Source: Armatimonadota bacterium (GTDB lineage: Bacteria; Cloacimonadota; Cloacimonadia; Cloacimonadales; TCS61). From it: a stretch of 39,909 bases of DNA. The notes under the pieces are model-generated. The model was not told the DNA's origin. It made no database searches and saw nothing but the letters and a program-made list of their open reading frames with translations. The stretch's first letter is position 1. Every line of letters starts with the position of its first letter. A program made the position numbers and the translations under genes. Below are positions 6,102 through 14,220 of this stretch, one piece after another. The DNA lies in contig JABMPU010000202.1 in the NCBI GenBank assembly GCA_013203665.1, positions 1-39,909 on the forward strand, read 5' to 3'.

Positions 6102-8777
6102 ATGGAAATAAATAAACAATATGAACCACAGAAAATAGAGAAAAAATGGTATAAATCTTGGATTGAGAAGGGTTATTTCTCACCAAAAATAGATAAGAAC
6201 AAAAAGCCGTTTACAGTTTTGATTCCACCTCCGAATGTTACAAATATTCTGCATATGGGACACGTTCTGAATAATACTCTTCAAGATGTAATGATTCGTT
6301 ACAAAAGGATGACAGGAGTTCCCACACTCTGGCTTCCGGGAGTTGACCATGCAGGAATCGCAACTCAAAATATGGTTGAAAAGCAATTGGCAAAAGAGGG
6401 TAAAACCCGTCACGAAATTGGTAGAAAGGAAATCATAAGACGAATCTGGAAATGGAAAGAAGAAAAAGGCGGTTTGATAATAGAACAACTTAAACAGCTC
6501 GGTTGTTCCTGCGACTGGAAGCGTCAAAGATTCACTTTGGACGAAGGACTTTCTGATGCAGTTAAAGAGGTTTTCATTAAGCTTTATGAAAAAGGACTTA
6601 TCTATAAAGGTAAGCGGATTATCAACTGGTGTCCTCGCTGTGTAACTGCTCTTTCCAATGATGAAGTTGAACATGAAGATGTAAAGGGTTTTATGTGGGA
6701 TATAAAATATCCTCTCAAAGATGGAAATGGTTTTGTAACTGTTTCCACCACCCGTCCTGAAACAATGCTCGGTGATACTGCCGTGGCTGTTAATCCCAAA
6801 GACGAGCGATATAAAAACCTGATCGGCAAAACTGTTATTCTACCTTTTGTAAACAGGGAAATTCCTATTATTGCAGACGAATATGTTGATTTGGAATTTG
6901 GAAGTGGTTGTGTAAAAATTACACCTGCACACGATCCCAATGACTATGAAATTGGTTTAACTCACAATCTTGAGCAGGTTGTAATTATGGATGAACATGG
7001 CGTCATGAATGAAAATGCTGGAAAGGAATTTGAAGGATTGGATAGATTTAAGGCGAGGGAAAAGATAGTTGAACGTTTAAAAGAAATGGAACTTTTGGAA
7101 ACGATAAAACCGCATGAGCTTGCTGTTGGGTTGTGTTACCGCTGTGATACTCCCATCGAACCCTATCTTTCAGATCAATGGTTTGTGAAGATGAAACCAC
7201 TTTCCAAAAGAGCAATAGAAGTTGTAAAAAATGGTGACGTTAAATTTCATCCTGCCAGATGGACAAAGGTTTATTATCACTGGATGGAAAATATTCGTGA
7301 CTGGTGCATTTCTCGTCAGATCTGGTGGGGACACAGAATTCCGGTTTATTATTGCCTGAACTGCGGAGAAATTGTTGTTGCCAAAGAGGAACCGAAAACC
7401 TGTCTCAAATGCGGACACAATAAATTCAAGCAAGATGAAGATGTGCTGGATACCTGGTTCTCAAGCTGGCTCTGGCCATTTTCTACTTTTGGTTGGCCCG
7501 ATGAAACTGCAGAGCTTGAATATTTCCTTCCCACAAATTTACTTGTAACAGGTCCTGATATTATTTATCTATGGGTTGCCAGGATGATCATGGCTACACT
7601 TGAATTCAAAGATAAAATACCATTCGATACAGTTCTTCTGCATGGAATGGTTCGCGATGAAAATGGTGTAAAGATGAGCAAATCTCTGGGGAATTCACCC
7701 GACCCGCTTGACATTATTGAGACCGTCGGAGCAGATGCTCTTCGATTCAGCATAATCTTTGCCAGCCCTAAAGGACATGATAGTTATTATTCCAGTTCTA
7801 TCCTTGAAACTGGAAGGAATTTCGCTAATAAAATTTGGAACGCATATCGCTTCATTATGATGAACGTAGAAAAAATCGAAGAAATTCCTGAATATGTCAT
7901 CCTGAGCGGAGTCGAAGGATTGAAACTGGAACTTGCTGATAAATGGATATACAGCAGGTTGAATGAAGTTATTGCTGAAACACAAAGAAACTATGAATCT
8001 CTTCGTTTTAATGATGCTGCCAACACTTTGATGGATTTCATCTGGAAGGAATTCTGCAGTTGGTACCTGGAACTTTCCAAAGATAGAATTTATAATGAAA
8101 AAGATAAACAAGCTCAACTTAATGCAAAATATATCCTTTTAGATATACTTCAAAATTCGATGAGGCTACTCCAACCGATAATGCCATTTATTGCAGAAGA
8201 AATTTGGCAAGGTATCAGGAATTATTTTCCAATGGATGAAGAAACAATTGTTCTGGCTGCCTTTCCAGTACAAGATAAGGATATGATAAATGAGAAGATA
8301 GATAAGGATATGAAATTGATACAAGAATTAATAACTGAGATCCGTTCTATGCGAAAAGATATAGGTATTCCAATAAGTATTAAAATAGGTTTTCTTTTTG
8401 ATGATATTTTTTCTGAACAAGAGCAAGTTGTTAGAAATAATATAGATTACTTTTCGAAACTTGCAAATGTAGTTGAAATTACATTTAATTCCGGTTCAAA
8501 ATTTGGTGAAGAATATGTAGCTTCCTCTGTGAAAAATATTGAAATATCAACATTACTTAAATATGTTCCAGTAGAAATAAAGAAAACTTTTAAATTGAAG
8601 AATATAAAACAGCTTGCCAAACTTGAGAAAGAACTTCAAAAGATAAACAGTAAGCTATCTAATAATAAGTTTTTAGCCAACGCTCCAGAATCCATCATAA
8701 TAAAAGAAAAAGAAAAATATAAGGAAGTTAAAACCAAAGCTGATAAAACTAAGGAGATACTCGTAGGACTCAAATAA
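6102..8777 (+). CDS. valS: Valyl-tRNA synthetase
   Basis: Class I aminoacyl-tRNA synthetase of 891 residues, a normal bacterial length, charging tRNA-Val in the cytosol. The HIGH-type motif is HMGH at residues 51-54 after PPPNVTN, and KMSKS is at 524-528. The editing (CP1) domain with STTRPETMLGDTAV and the aspartate-rich AHDPNDYEIG region lies between. The anticodon-binding domain starts near 610, and the C-terminal coiled-coil arm covers about 820-891. Residues 597-606, between FANKIWNAYRF and the LADKWI segment, are encoded in frame by a common dispersed repeat unit (7895-7920); this is a variable linker, so the enzyme should remain functional. Confidence 0.96.
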   Translation: MEINKQYEPQKIEKKWYKSWIEKGYFSPKIDKNKKPFTVLIPPPNVTNILHMGHVLNNTLQDVMIRYKRMTGVPTLWLPGVDHAGIATQNMVEKQLAKEGKTRHEIGRKEIIRRIWKWKEEKGGLIIEQLKQLGCSCDWKRQRFTLDEGLSDAVKEVFIKLYEKGLIYKGKRIINWCPRCVTALSNDEVEHEDVKGFMWDIKYPLKDGNGFVTVSTTRPETMLGDTAVAVNPKDERYKNLIGKTVILPFVNREIPIIADEYVDLEFGSGCVKITPAHDPNDYEIGLTHNLEQVVIMDEHGVMNENAGKEFEGLDRFKAREKIVERLKEMELLETIKPHELAVGLCYRCDTPIEPYLSDQWFVKMKPLSKRAIEVVKNGDVKFHPARWTKVYYHWMENIRDWCISRQIWWGHRIPVYYCLNCGEIVVAKEEPKTCLKCGHNKFKQDEDVLDTWFSSWLWPFSTFGWPDETAELEYFLPTNLLVTGPDIIYLWVARMIMATLEFKDKIPFDTVLLHGMVRDENGVKMSKSLGNSPDPLDIIETVGADALRFSIIFASPKGHDSYYSSSILETGRNFANKIWNAYRFIMMNVEKIEEIPEYVILSGVEGLKLELADKWIYSRLNEVIAETQRNYESLRFNDAANTLMDFIWKEFCSWYLELSKDRIYNEKDKQAQLNAKYILLDILQNSMRLLQPIMPFIAEEIWQGIRNYFPMDEETIVLAAFPVQDKDMINEKIDKDMKLIQELITEIRSMRKDIGIPISIKIGFLFDDIFSEQEQVVRNNIDYFSKLANVVEITFNSGSKFGEEYVASSVKNIEISTLLKYVPVEIKKTFKLKNIKQLAKLEKELQKINSKLSNNKFLANAPESIIIKEKEKYKEVKTKADKTKEILVGLK
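7895..7920. repeat. Dispersed 'CCTGAGCGGAGTCGAAGGA' repeat inside valS
   Basis: This 26-bp stretch matches the common bacterial intergenic repeat known from its complement 'TCCTTCGACTCCGCTCAGG'. It is read in frame as residues 597/598-606 of ValS. The antisense frame gives the tell-tale peptide SFDSAQDD often seen in mis-annotated ORFs. No second copy was noticed in this window. Confidence 0.75.
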
Positions 8778-8787
8778 GAATGGAAAA

Positions 8788-8841
8788 ATGAATGACACTG
8801 ATTAAACGGTAAAAAAATATCCGTGTAATCTGTGTTCAATA
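8788..8841. repeat. GTG-phrase repeat between valS and the DUF1232 gene
   Basis: Contains 'gacactgattaaacgg' and 'atccgtgtaatctgtgttc', the same phrase set as at 155-193. It ends just before the GGAGG ribosome binding site (8846-8850) of the next gene. Confidence 0.65.
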
Positions 8842-8855
8842 AAATGGAGGATTTT

Positions 8856-9410
8856 ATGGTTGAAGAAAAAGTAAAAGACGAAAAAGTTGAAGAAGTAAAA
8901 GCAGAAGAAATCCCAAAAGAAAAGTCTGAAAAATTGAAAGAAAAAATCGTTTTTACAAACGATAAGAGAAAACTTCAATTTTATGAGAAGCTTCGCAAGA
9001 ATATCACATCTTTTGTGAATACAAAAACTGCTGGGAAGGGTGGAAAGTTTACTCGATATCTTTTAACACTTCCGGATTTTTTTATTCTTCTTTGCAGACT
9101 GGCAATTGATGATCGAGTAACAAAATCTCAGAAAGCAATTGTTGGAGGTATCATTGCCTATGTGATTATGCCCATAGATATTATTCCTGATTTCATTCCA
9201 ATAATCGGTTATGTTGATGATCTGGTATTGGTGGTTTATGGATTGAATTTGATTTTGAATGAGCTTGATAAACAAATTCTAATTGATAATTGGAGTGGGG
9301 AAGAGGACGTTCTGGAGCTGCTTCAAAAAATAACCTTAACAGCAGAAAAATTCCTTGAAAAGAACATCCTGAACAAAATCAAAAAGTGGATTGGCAAAAT
9401 CGCAAAATAG
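8856..9410 (+). CDS. DUF1232 (YkvA-like) membrane-associated protein
   Basis: A 184-residue protein with a highly charged Lys/Glu-rich N-terminus (about 1-35), then a DUF1232 core at about residues 70-125 carrying the family signature PIDIIPDFIPIIGYVDDL. The core is hydrophobic enough to be membrane-associated. The frame is open from a GTG at 8832, but GGAGG at 8846-8850 fixes the start at ATG 8856. The family is widespread and its function unknown. It stands alone between two repeat-filled spacers. Confidence 0.85.
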   Translation: MVEEKVKDEKVEEVKAEEIPKEKSEKLKEKIVFTNDKRKLQFYEKLRKNITSFVNTKTAGKGGKFTRYLLTLPDFFILLCRLAIDDRVTKSQKAIVGGIIAYVIMPIDIIPDFIPIIGYVDDLVLVVYGLNLILNELDKQILIDNWSGEEDVLELLQKITLTAEKFLEKNILNKIKKWIGKIAK

Positions 9411-9447
9411 AGTTCATCCGTAAAGTCGGTTTTAACGAAAAAATGAG

Positions 9448-9479
9448 ACTTGACTTAAGACGCAAGTCTTGAGTTAAGT
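9448..9479. repeat. 14-bp hairpin with GCAA tetraloop
   Basis: Arms at 9448-9461 and 9466-9479 pair over 14 bp with two G-U wobbles around the loop GCAA (GNRA type). A second, weaker dyad of the same CTTAAGT/ACTTAA style lies at about 9500-9540. The 264-bp gap 9411-9674 contains only such repeats, and no gene. Confidence 0.7.
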
Positions 9480-9575
9480 TGTATTATCCCAAAAGATTAG
9501 AAAACTTAAGTCGAGTCAGCTAAAGCGAACTTAACTCAATTTTTCATATAAGCGATCCTGTTTGTGGAAAGAATT

Positions 9576-9665
9576 TCTTAGTGTTTCTTAGTGTCCTTCG
9601 TGGCTAAAAAATAAAAAAATGAATTTATTCTCTTAGTGTATCTTCGTGTTCTTAGTGGCTGAAAA
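9576..9665. repeat. GTG-phrase repeat upstream of rdgB
   Basis: Two tandem-like blocks, 'cttagtgtttcttagtgtccttcgtggc' style and 'cttagtgtatcttcgtgttcttagtggct' style, each with phrases about 11 bp apart, are separated by an A-rich spacer. They directly precede the rdgB ribosome binding site. Confidence 0.7.
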
Positions 9666-9674
9666 AAGGAAAGT

Positions 9675-10277
9675 ATGAAATTACTCATTGCATCCAGAAA
9701 TAAAGATAAAGTTGAAGAAATTAAAGAGAATCTCAAAGGATTAAATTTGCAAATTGTTTCTGCTCTGGATTTCCAAGACCTTCCGGATGTTGTTGAAGAT
9801 AAAGACACAATAAAAGAAAATGCCATTAAGAAAGCTCTTGAATGTGCATCTTTTACAGGTCTATTAACTATTGCAGATGATACCGGTTTTTTCGTTGAGC
9901 AACTTGGTGGTATACCCGGAGTTTATGCAGCACGATATGCTGGAGAAAATTGTTCTTATTCTGATAATCGAAAAAAGATGCTGAAAGCTATGAAAAGAAA
10001 ATCCAATCGTATCGCAGAATTTCGCACAGTTGTAGCCTTTGCATCTCCAGATGGTTTGATTGGCATTTCAGAAGGTATAGTTCACGGGAAAGTAACGGAA
10101 AAAGAAATCGGTAACTTGGGTTTTGGTTATGACCCGATTTTTCGGGCAGATGAAACAGGAAAAACTTTTGGAGAAATGACAAAAAAAGAAAAACACAAAA
10201 TAAGCCATCGAGGTAAAGCTATCAGAAAGATTATTCCGATTTTGAAGAGATATGTAACACAAACCTCTGGTTTGTGA
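9675..10277 (+). CDS. rdgB: XTP/dITP diphosphatase (RdgB/HAM1)
   Basis: A 200-residue house-cleaning pyrophosphatase that removes non-canonical purine nucleotides (XTP, dITP, ITP) before incorporation. Visible family motifs are the start LLIASRNKDKVEEIK, TIKENAIKKA, the catalytic ADDTGF segment, GIPGVYAARYAG, the GFGYDPIF substrate loop and SHRGKAI near the end. AAGGA precedes the ATG with normal spacing. The last residues TQTSGL and the stop codon come from a double-hairpin repeat (10254-10305), so the native C-terminus appears replaced; the catalytic core is complete. Confidence 0.93.
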   Translation: MKLLIASRNKDKVEEIKENLKGLNLQIVSALDFQDLPDVVEDKDTIKENAIKKALECASFTGLLTIADDTGFFVEQLGGIPGVYAARYAGENCSYSDNRKKMLKAMKRKSNRIAEFRTVVAFASPDGLIGISEGIVHGKVTEKEIGNLGFGYDPIFRADETGKTFGEMTKKEKHKISHRGKAIRKIIPILKRYVTQTSGL

Positions 10278-10305
10278 AAAGCCTCAAAGCAGAGCTATGA
10301 GTTAC
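10254..10305. repeat. Double-hairpin palindromic element, copy B
   Basis: Bounded by GTAAC and GTTAC. Hairpin 1 is CACAAACC / GGTTTGTG with loop TCT (10258-10276), perfectly paired. Hairpin 2 is CTCAAAGC / GCTATGAG with loop AGA (10283-10301), with one mismatch. It overlaps the end of rdgB and supplies its stop codon. Copy A is at 5252-5309. Confidence 0.85.
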
Positions 10306-10322
10306 AAAAAGAAGGAGAAAAT

Positions 10323-11675
10323 ATGGTAAATCCGCAAATTTTCAGGCAATATGACATTCGAGGAATTGTAGATAAAGATATGACAGATGAAACTGTGTAT
10401 CTTATTGGAAAAGGATATGGAACCTTTCTTAGAAGAAAACATTTGAAAAGTGCTGTTATAGGCGGTGATGCTCGGCTCAGTACTCCTCGTTTCAAAGATA
10501 AAATTATTCAAGGTCTTCTGGAAACCGGAATCGATGTGATAGATGTTGGATTGATGGCAACACCGGTTCTGTACTTTTCCATCTGGGAATTGAAAACCGA
10601 TGGTGGTGTGATGATCACAGCAAGTCATAATCCCTCTGAATATAATGGTATAAAATTGAATTTAGGTTTGCTGAGTGTTTTTGGAGAGCAAATTCAGGAT
10701 ATTTTGAGGATTATTCAATCTGGAGATTTTGAAAAAGGAAAAGGAAAGCTGACTTCTAATCCTGAGATGGATCAAAAATACAAAGATTACATTGTTCAAA
10801 ATATAAAATTGAAAAGACCTGTTAAAGTAGTAATCGATGCAGGAAATGGAGTTGGCGGAATTTATCTTCCTGATATTCTCCGCAGCTTGAATTGCGATGT
10901 AACTGAACTATTTTGTGAACCTGACGGGAATTTCCCAAATCATCATCCTGACCCGACTGTTGAGAAATATCTTTATAAATTAATTGATACTGTTAAAGAA
11001 ACCGGAGCGGAAGTTGGATTGGGTTTGGATGGAGATGGTGATAGAATTGGCGTAGTAGATGAGAAGGGTAAAATGCTATTTGGTGATCAAATCCTCAACA
11101 TAATCGTACGCGATTTCCTGAAAGATAATCCGGGTGAAAAAATCATTGCAGATGTAAAATGTTCGAAAAATCTATTTGATGATATAAAAAAGCAAAATGG
11201 AATTCCAATTATGTACAAGACCGGTCATGCGAATATCAAAAATAAAATGTTTGAAGAAGGAATCAAAGTTAGTGGTGAAATGTCTGGTCATGTTTTTTTA
11301 AAGGATAGATTTCTCGGTTTTGATGATGCCATTTATGTTTGTTGCCGTTTTGTAGAAATTATGAGTAAAACTGATAAACCTGTTAGTGAATTCCTTTCTG
11401 ACCAGCCAAAAATGTATAACACGCCGGAACTTCACATTCAAAATACAGATGAAGATAAATTTAGACTTGTGGAAAAAGTGCGGGATTCGTTTATCAAAGA
11501 AGGTTATAATGTGAATTCTATCGATGGAATGAGAATAACCTTTGATGATGGCTGGGGACTTTGCAGAGCATCGAATACAACACCTGTTTTAGTTTTACGT
11601 TTTGAAGCTGAAACAGAAGAAAGATTAAATGAGATAAGAAATCTAATCGAAGATAGAATTAGTTCATTTAGTTGA
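10323..11675 (+). CDS. Phosphomannomutase/phosphoglucomutase
   Basis: A 450-residue alpha-D-phosphohexomutase that interconverts hexose 1- and 6-phosphates for glycan or storage-sugar synthesis. All four family signatures are present: the phosphoserine loop TASHNPSEYNG (S101), the metal loop DGDGDR (236-241), the sugar loop GEMSGH (318-323), and the phosphate-binding segment RASNTTP near the C-terminus. Length and layout match the AlgC/ManB group, which often accepts both mannose and glucose phosphates; which is used here is not visible. AAGGAG precedes the ATG. Confidence 0.9.
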   Translation: MVNPQIFRQYDIRGIVDKDMTDETVYLIGKGYGTFLRRKHLKSAVIGGDARLSTPRFKDKIIQGLLETGIDVIDVGLMATPVLYFSIWELKTDGGVMITASHNPSEYNGIKLNLGLLSVFGEQIQDILRIIQSGDFEKGKGKLTSNPEMDQKYKDYIVQNIKLKRPVKVVIDAGNGVGGIYLPDILRSLNCDVTELFCEPDGNFPNHHPDPTVEKYLYKLIDTVKETGAEVGLGLDGDGDRIGVVDEKGKMLFGDQILNIIVRDFLKDNPGEKIIADVKCSKNLFDDIKKQNGIPIMYKTGHANIKNKMFEEGIKVSGEMSGHVFLKDRFLGFDDAIYVCCRFVEIMSKTDKPVSEFLSDQPKMYNTPELHIQNTDEDKFRLVEKVRDSFIKEGYNVNSIDGMRITFDDGWGLCRASNTTPVLVLRFEAETEERLNEIRNLIEDRISSFS

Positions 11676-11767
11676 ACGAGATAAAAGCATAAAGTTGAGT
11701 AAGCTATGAGCTTGATTATTTGAATAACCTTGTAAGTTGTTTTACAAAAAACGCATCGGAGGAAATG

Positions 11768-12256
11768 ATGAGAAAAGCAGGTATGTTATTACTATTATTA
11801 TTAGCAGTTTCATCAATGCTAATGGGATCTTGGTCAATTATTGGTGTAGAAAAAAGTTTCGTTAAAGAAATTTCAGAAGGCGGACTATTCAATAATTTGT
11901 TGTATGCCATTATTTTAATAATCATTATCAATCTAATACTTCGATCAATTAAGACTGGCAAGAAGAGTCTATTAATCGGTATTATATCCATTGTCGTAGG
12001 AATTGGCATATCCTACACAATCGTCGGCACTTTTGGTTACTGGCTTTTCAACACAGTAATTGGTTGGGGTTTATTTGGTATAATTCTCTGGGTATTCTTA
12101 TCAGCATTACAGGGATTTGCACCTGGATTTTTCGGTGTTATACCGATCGGGCTATATTTAGCTTATCATGATCCTCGATTAATAATGTATTATGCTATAC
12201 CTGCTCTTGTAGCTGATCTTTTGGAAGCAATTTTCAGAAGGGAACCAAAGGCTTAG
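11768..12256 (+). CDS. Small polytopic membrane protein, unknown
   Basis: A protein of about 162 residues with four or so hydrophobic segments: near the N-terminus (MLLLLLLAVSSMLMG), then LYAIILIIIINLIL, IGIISIVVGIGISYTIVG and a long C-terminal hydrophobic part including GIILWVFLSALQGF. The frame is open from TTG 11720, but GGAGGA at 11758-11763 points to the ATG at 11768 (or 11765). I do not recognise the family. A small inverted repeat (TTGTAA/TTACAA) lies just upstream at about 11730-11747. Confidence 0.65.
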   Translation: MRKAGMLLLLLLAVSSMLMGSWSIIGVEKSFVKEISEGGLFNNLLYAIILIIIINLILRSIKTGKKSLLIGIISIVVGIGISYTIVGTFGYWLFNTVIGWGLFGIILWVFLSALQGFAPGFFGVIPIGLYLAYHDPRLIMYYAIPALVADLLEAIFRREPKA

Positions 12257-12263
12257 ATTGGAA

Positions 12264-12365
12264 TGGATTCGACTCGTGATGTAATGCGAGTTGAGAACAT
12301 TCAGGTGTTACTCGTTCCAATGCTCCGGTGTTGGAACGCAATTGTAAGATGCTCCTGCGTCAAAA
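12264..12365. repeat. Multi-hairpin intergenic repeat with UCCG tetraloop
   Basis: The main hairpin pairs 12313-12323 with 12328-12338 (CGTTCCAATGC / GTGTTGGAACG, two G-U pairs) around TCCG, a UNCG-type loop. A second, GATGC / GCGTC with loop TCCT, lies at 12348-12361. A weaker ACTCG/CGAGT dyad precedes them. The 'GCTCCxG' style is familiar from dispersed bacterial repeats. Confidence 0.65.
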
Positions 12366-12567
12366 AGCTGTTTAGTCGGATCTTGGACTGAACTTTTCGA
12401 ATCTTAGTTGAAAGGATTCCTTTGAGAGAAAATTCGGAAAGATGAAATCACATTCCAAAGCCTTTTTGCAATTTTCTCGGTTTATGAGGATTCGGAAGGT
12501 TAGTACAATTTTGTTTTGAGATAGACAGCATCCTCAAATTTTTAGCTGACAAGTCATCTACTCCAAA
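12366..12567. other. Unexplained non-coding stretch
   Basis: No reading frame, RNA gene or clear hairpin is recognised. The motif GGATTC recurs several times, and 'cctcaaattttt' at about 12531-12543 duplicates the left arm and loop of the terminator just to the right. It may be a decayed repeat or the end of an untranslated region of the convergent genes. Confidence 0.4.
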
Positions 12568-12601
12568 TAAAAAAAAAAGCCCTCAAATTTTTGAGGGCTT
12601 T
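12568..12601 (-). terminator. Intrinsic terminator of the GDH/NuoF-GltD operon
   Basis: On the minus strand a stem AAGCCCTCAA / TTGAGGGCTT (12577-12600) is followed by an uninterrupted run of about ten T residues. It lies some 40 bp after the stop of the FMN glutamate synthase gene. There are also two or three T on the other side, so weak function for the convergent 11768-12256 gene is possible. Confidence 0.9.
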
Positions 12602-12639
12602 AAATATGTGTAATAAAGCAATTTTTGTTGATAGAATTA

Positions 12640-14220
12640 TTAACTTTCCAGTATCTTCTCCACTTCTTCTCTATCAACATCCATAATATAATTAATTTTG
12701 GTCATCTCACTTGCTTCTTTAGTTATGGCAGCTATATCATTACGCGTAAGGTGTTTTAACGCAAATTTACGACTTCCACACATTAGTTGTCGCATTCCCT
12801 GAGCTAAACGATGGTAATAAGTGTAAAGACCAATTGCTCCTGTTGGGATATCTTTAAATCTATCACCATATTTTTCTTCTAATTCAGGTGCAGTTACAAA
12901 TATTTCTTCTTTTGCTACTCCAAATCTTTCAATATAAACTGGCACCTGTTCTTCATCGATCTTCTTGCCGATTGTCTTGCCAACCATTGCTGCAGCAAGA
13001 GGTGCTCTTGCCATGCCGATTAGTTTAACATAAGGAGCACCAAGAGCAATTCCTTTGTAAATCTGGTCTTCAAATGTGAAACCACCAGCAAGAGCCAGAT
13101 CCGGGACAAATTTACCTTTCTTTTTTAACATATCTGTATATTCATAAAGTAAGGAATGAAGCTCAACTGCAGGCACACCCCATTCGTTCATCATCCTCCA
13201 GGGGCTCATTCCTGTTCCACCACCGGCTCCATCGACTGTGAGCAGGTCAATCTCTGCTTCTGATGCGAACTTAATAGCTCTGGCAAGGTCAGCAGGTCTA
13301 TATGCACCTGTTTTCAAGAATATTCTCTTTGCTCCCAATTTTCGTAATTCTTCAACTCGTTTTAGGAAACCATCTCTTGTAACCATTCCAACGCGTGAGT
13401 GACGCTCAAATTCTTTGAAAGCACCTTTTTTGAAAGCTTCAATAATTTTGGGGTCTGTAGGATTAGGAAGAACAACATATCCTCTTTTGTAAAGAAGTTG
13501 AGCTTTTTCAAGGTTTTTGATCTTAACTTCACCGCCAATATCTTTTGCACCCTGTCCCCATTTTATTTCAACTGTAGTAACTCCAAGTTTTGATAATCCG
13601 AATTCCTGAACTCCAAGATTTGTATCCTCAACATTTGCTTGAAGAATGATGTCACCATAACCTTCTTGTTGCCATTCACGGAATAATCTGATTCTCCATT
13701 CCAGATCCGGTGCCTTAATGATGTTCTTATTTTTGAATTCAGATTCCACATCCATTCCAACAACATTTTCACCAATAGTAAGTGCGGTTCCTGAAATCGC
13801 AGAACCAATAGCAAGACCGGGCCAATTGTTTTTTGCTATATTCGTGGAACCAAGTCCAGGTATAATAAATGGGAGTTTGAATTTCATTTTGTTTTTTGCA
13901 CCTATACTGGTTTCTAAATCCACATTTGGAAAGATGGCTTTATTACTATCTGCTTCTATTCCGATAGCACCAACTGCAGTTCCAAGAATATTAAAGTGAG
14001 AATAATCTACAGGATAGTCCTTTTCTGCAGCTGTAGTAATTATGCCAAAAGGCTGGGGGTAGATTACTTCATGACCTCGATATGCGGATTTCCCGATTTC
14101 ACACATACCAATACATCCATCAACACAAGTGACACACATCCCGCTAAAAGGACTGACAGAACCTTCAGTTCGGTTTTTTGTTAAAGTTGCTGCTGAAGCA
14201 TTTAATCTTGTTAAACTCAT
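12640..14220 (-). CDS. Stand-alone FMN-binding glutamate synthase domain protein
   Basis: A 526-residue protein matching the FMN synthase domain of glutamate synthase large subunit. Recognisable are KWGQGAKDIGGEV, LKTGAYRPADLARAI, VDGAGGGTGMSPWR and LALAGGFTFEDQIYKGIALGA, the FMN/substrate barrel motifs. The N-terminus has four clustered cysteines, C29, C32, C36 and C40, suggesting an iron-sulfur site. There is no N-terminal glutaminase (GATase) domain and no C-terminal GXGXG-repeat domain, so ammonia or another donor would be needed, or the protein acts as an electron-transfer subunit. It overlaps the upstream gene by four bases (ATGA coupling) and is the last gene of the operon. Confidence 0.85.
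   Translation of the reverse strand: MSLTRLNASAATLTKNRTEGSVSPFSGMCVTCVDGCIGMCEIGKSAYRGHEVIYPQPFGIITTAAEKDYPVDYSHFNILGTAVGAIGIEADSNKAIFPNVDLETSIGAKNKMKFKLPFIIPGLGSTNIAKNNWPGLAIGSAISGTALTIGENVVGMDVESEFKNKNIIKAPDLEWRIRLFREWQQEGYGDIILQANVEDTNLGVQEFGLSKLGVTTVEIKWGQGAKDIGGEVKIKNLEKAQLLYKRGYVVLPNPTDPKIIEAFKKGAFKEFERHSRVGMVTRDGFLKRVEELRKLGAKRIFLKTGAYRPADLARAIKFASEAEIDLLTVDGAGGGTGMSPWRMMNEWGVPAVELHSLLYEYTDMLKKKGKFVPDLALAGGFTFEDQIYKGIALGAPYVKLIGMARAPLAAAMVGKTIGKKIDEEQVPVYIERFGVAKEEIFVTAPELEEKYGDRFKDIPTGAIGLYTYYHRLAQGMRQLMCGSRKFALKHLTRNDIAAITKEASEMTKINYIMDVDREEVEKILES

Noticed and set aside
7695-8117. Antisense 140-residue reading frame over valS
   Set aside because: It is a shadow of valS, and it contains the SFDSAQDD peptide produced by translating the dispersed repeat; valS is unmistakable on the other strand.
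9800-10262. Several minus-strand frames of 60-110 codons over rdgB and the phosphohexomutase gene
   Set aside because: They have no ribosome binding sites or recognisable motifs and lie opposite firmly identified genes.
12264-12420. Possible tmRNA or other structured RNA, because of a 'ggattcgac' string in a non-coding stretch
   Set aside because: No tag reading frame, no tRNA-like ends and no CCA-side T-arm could be found; the stems fit intergenic repeat hairpins.
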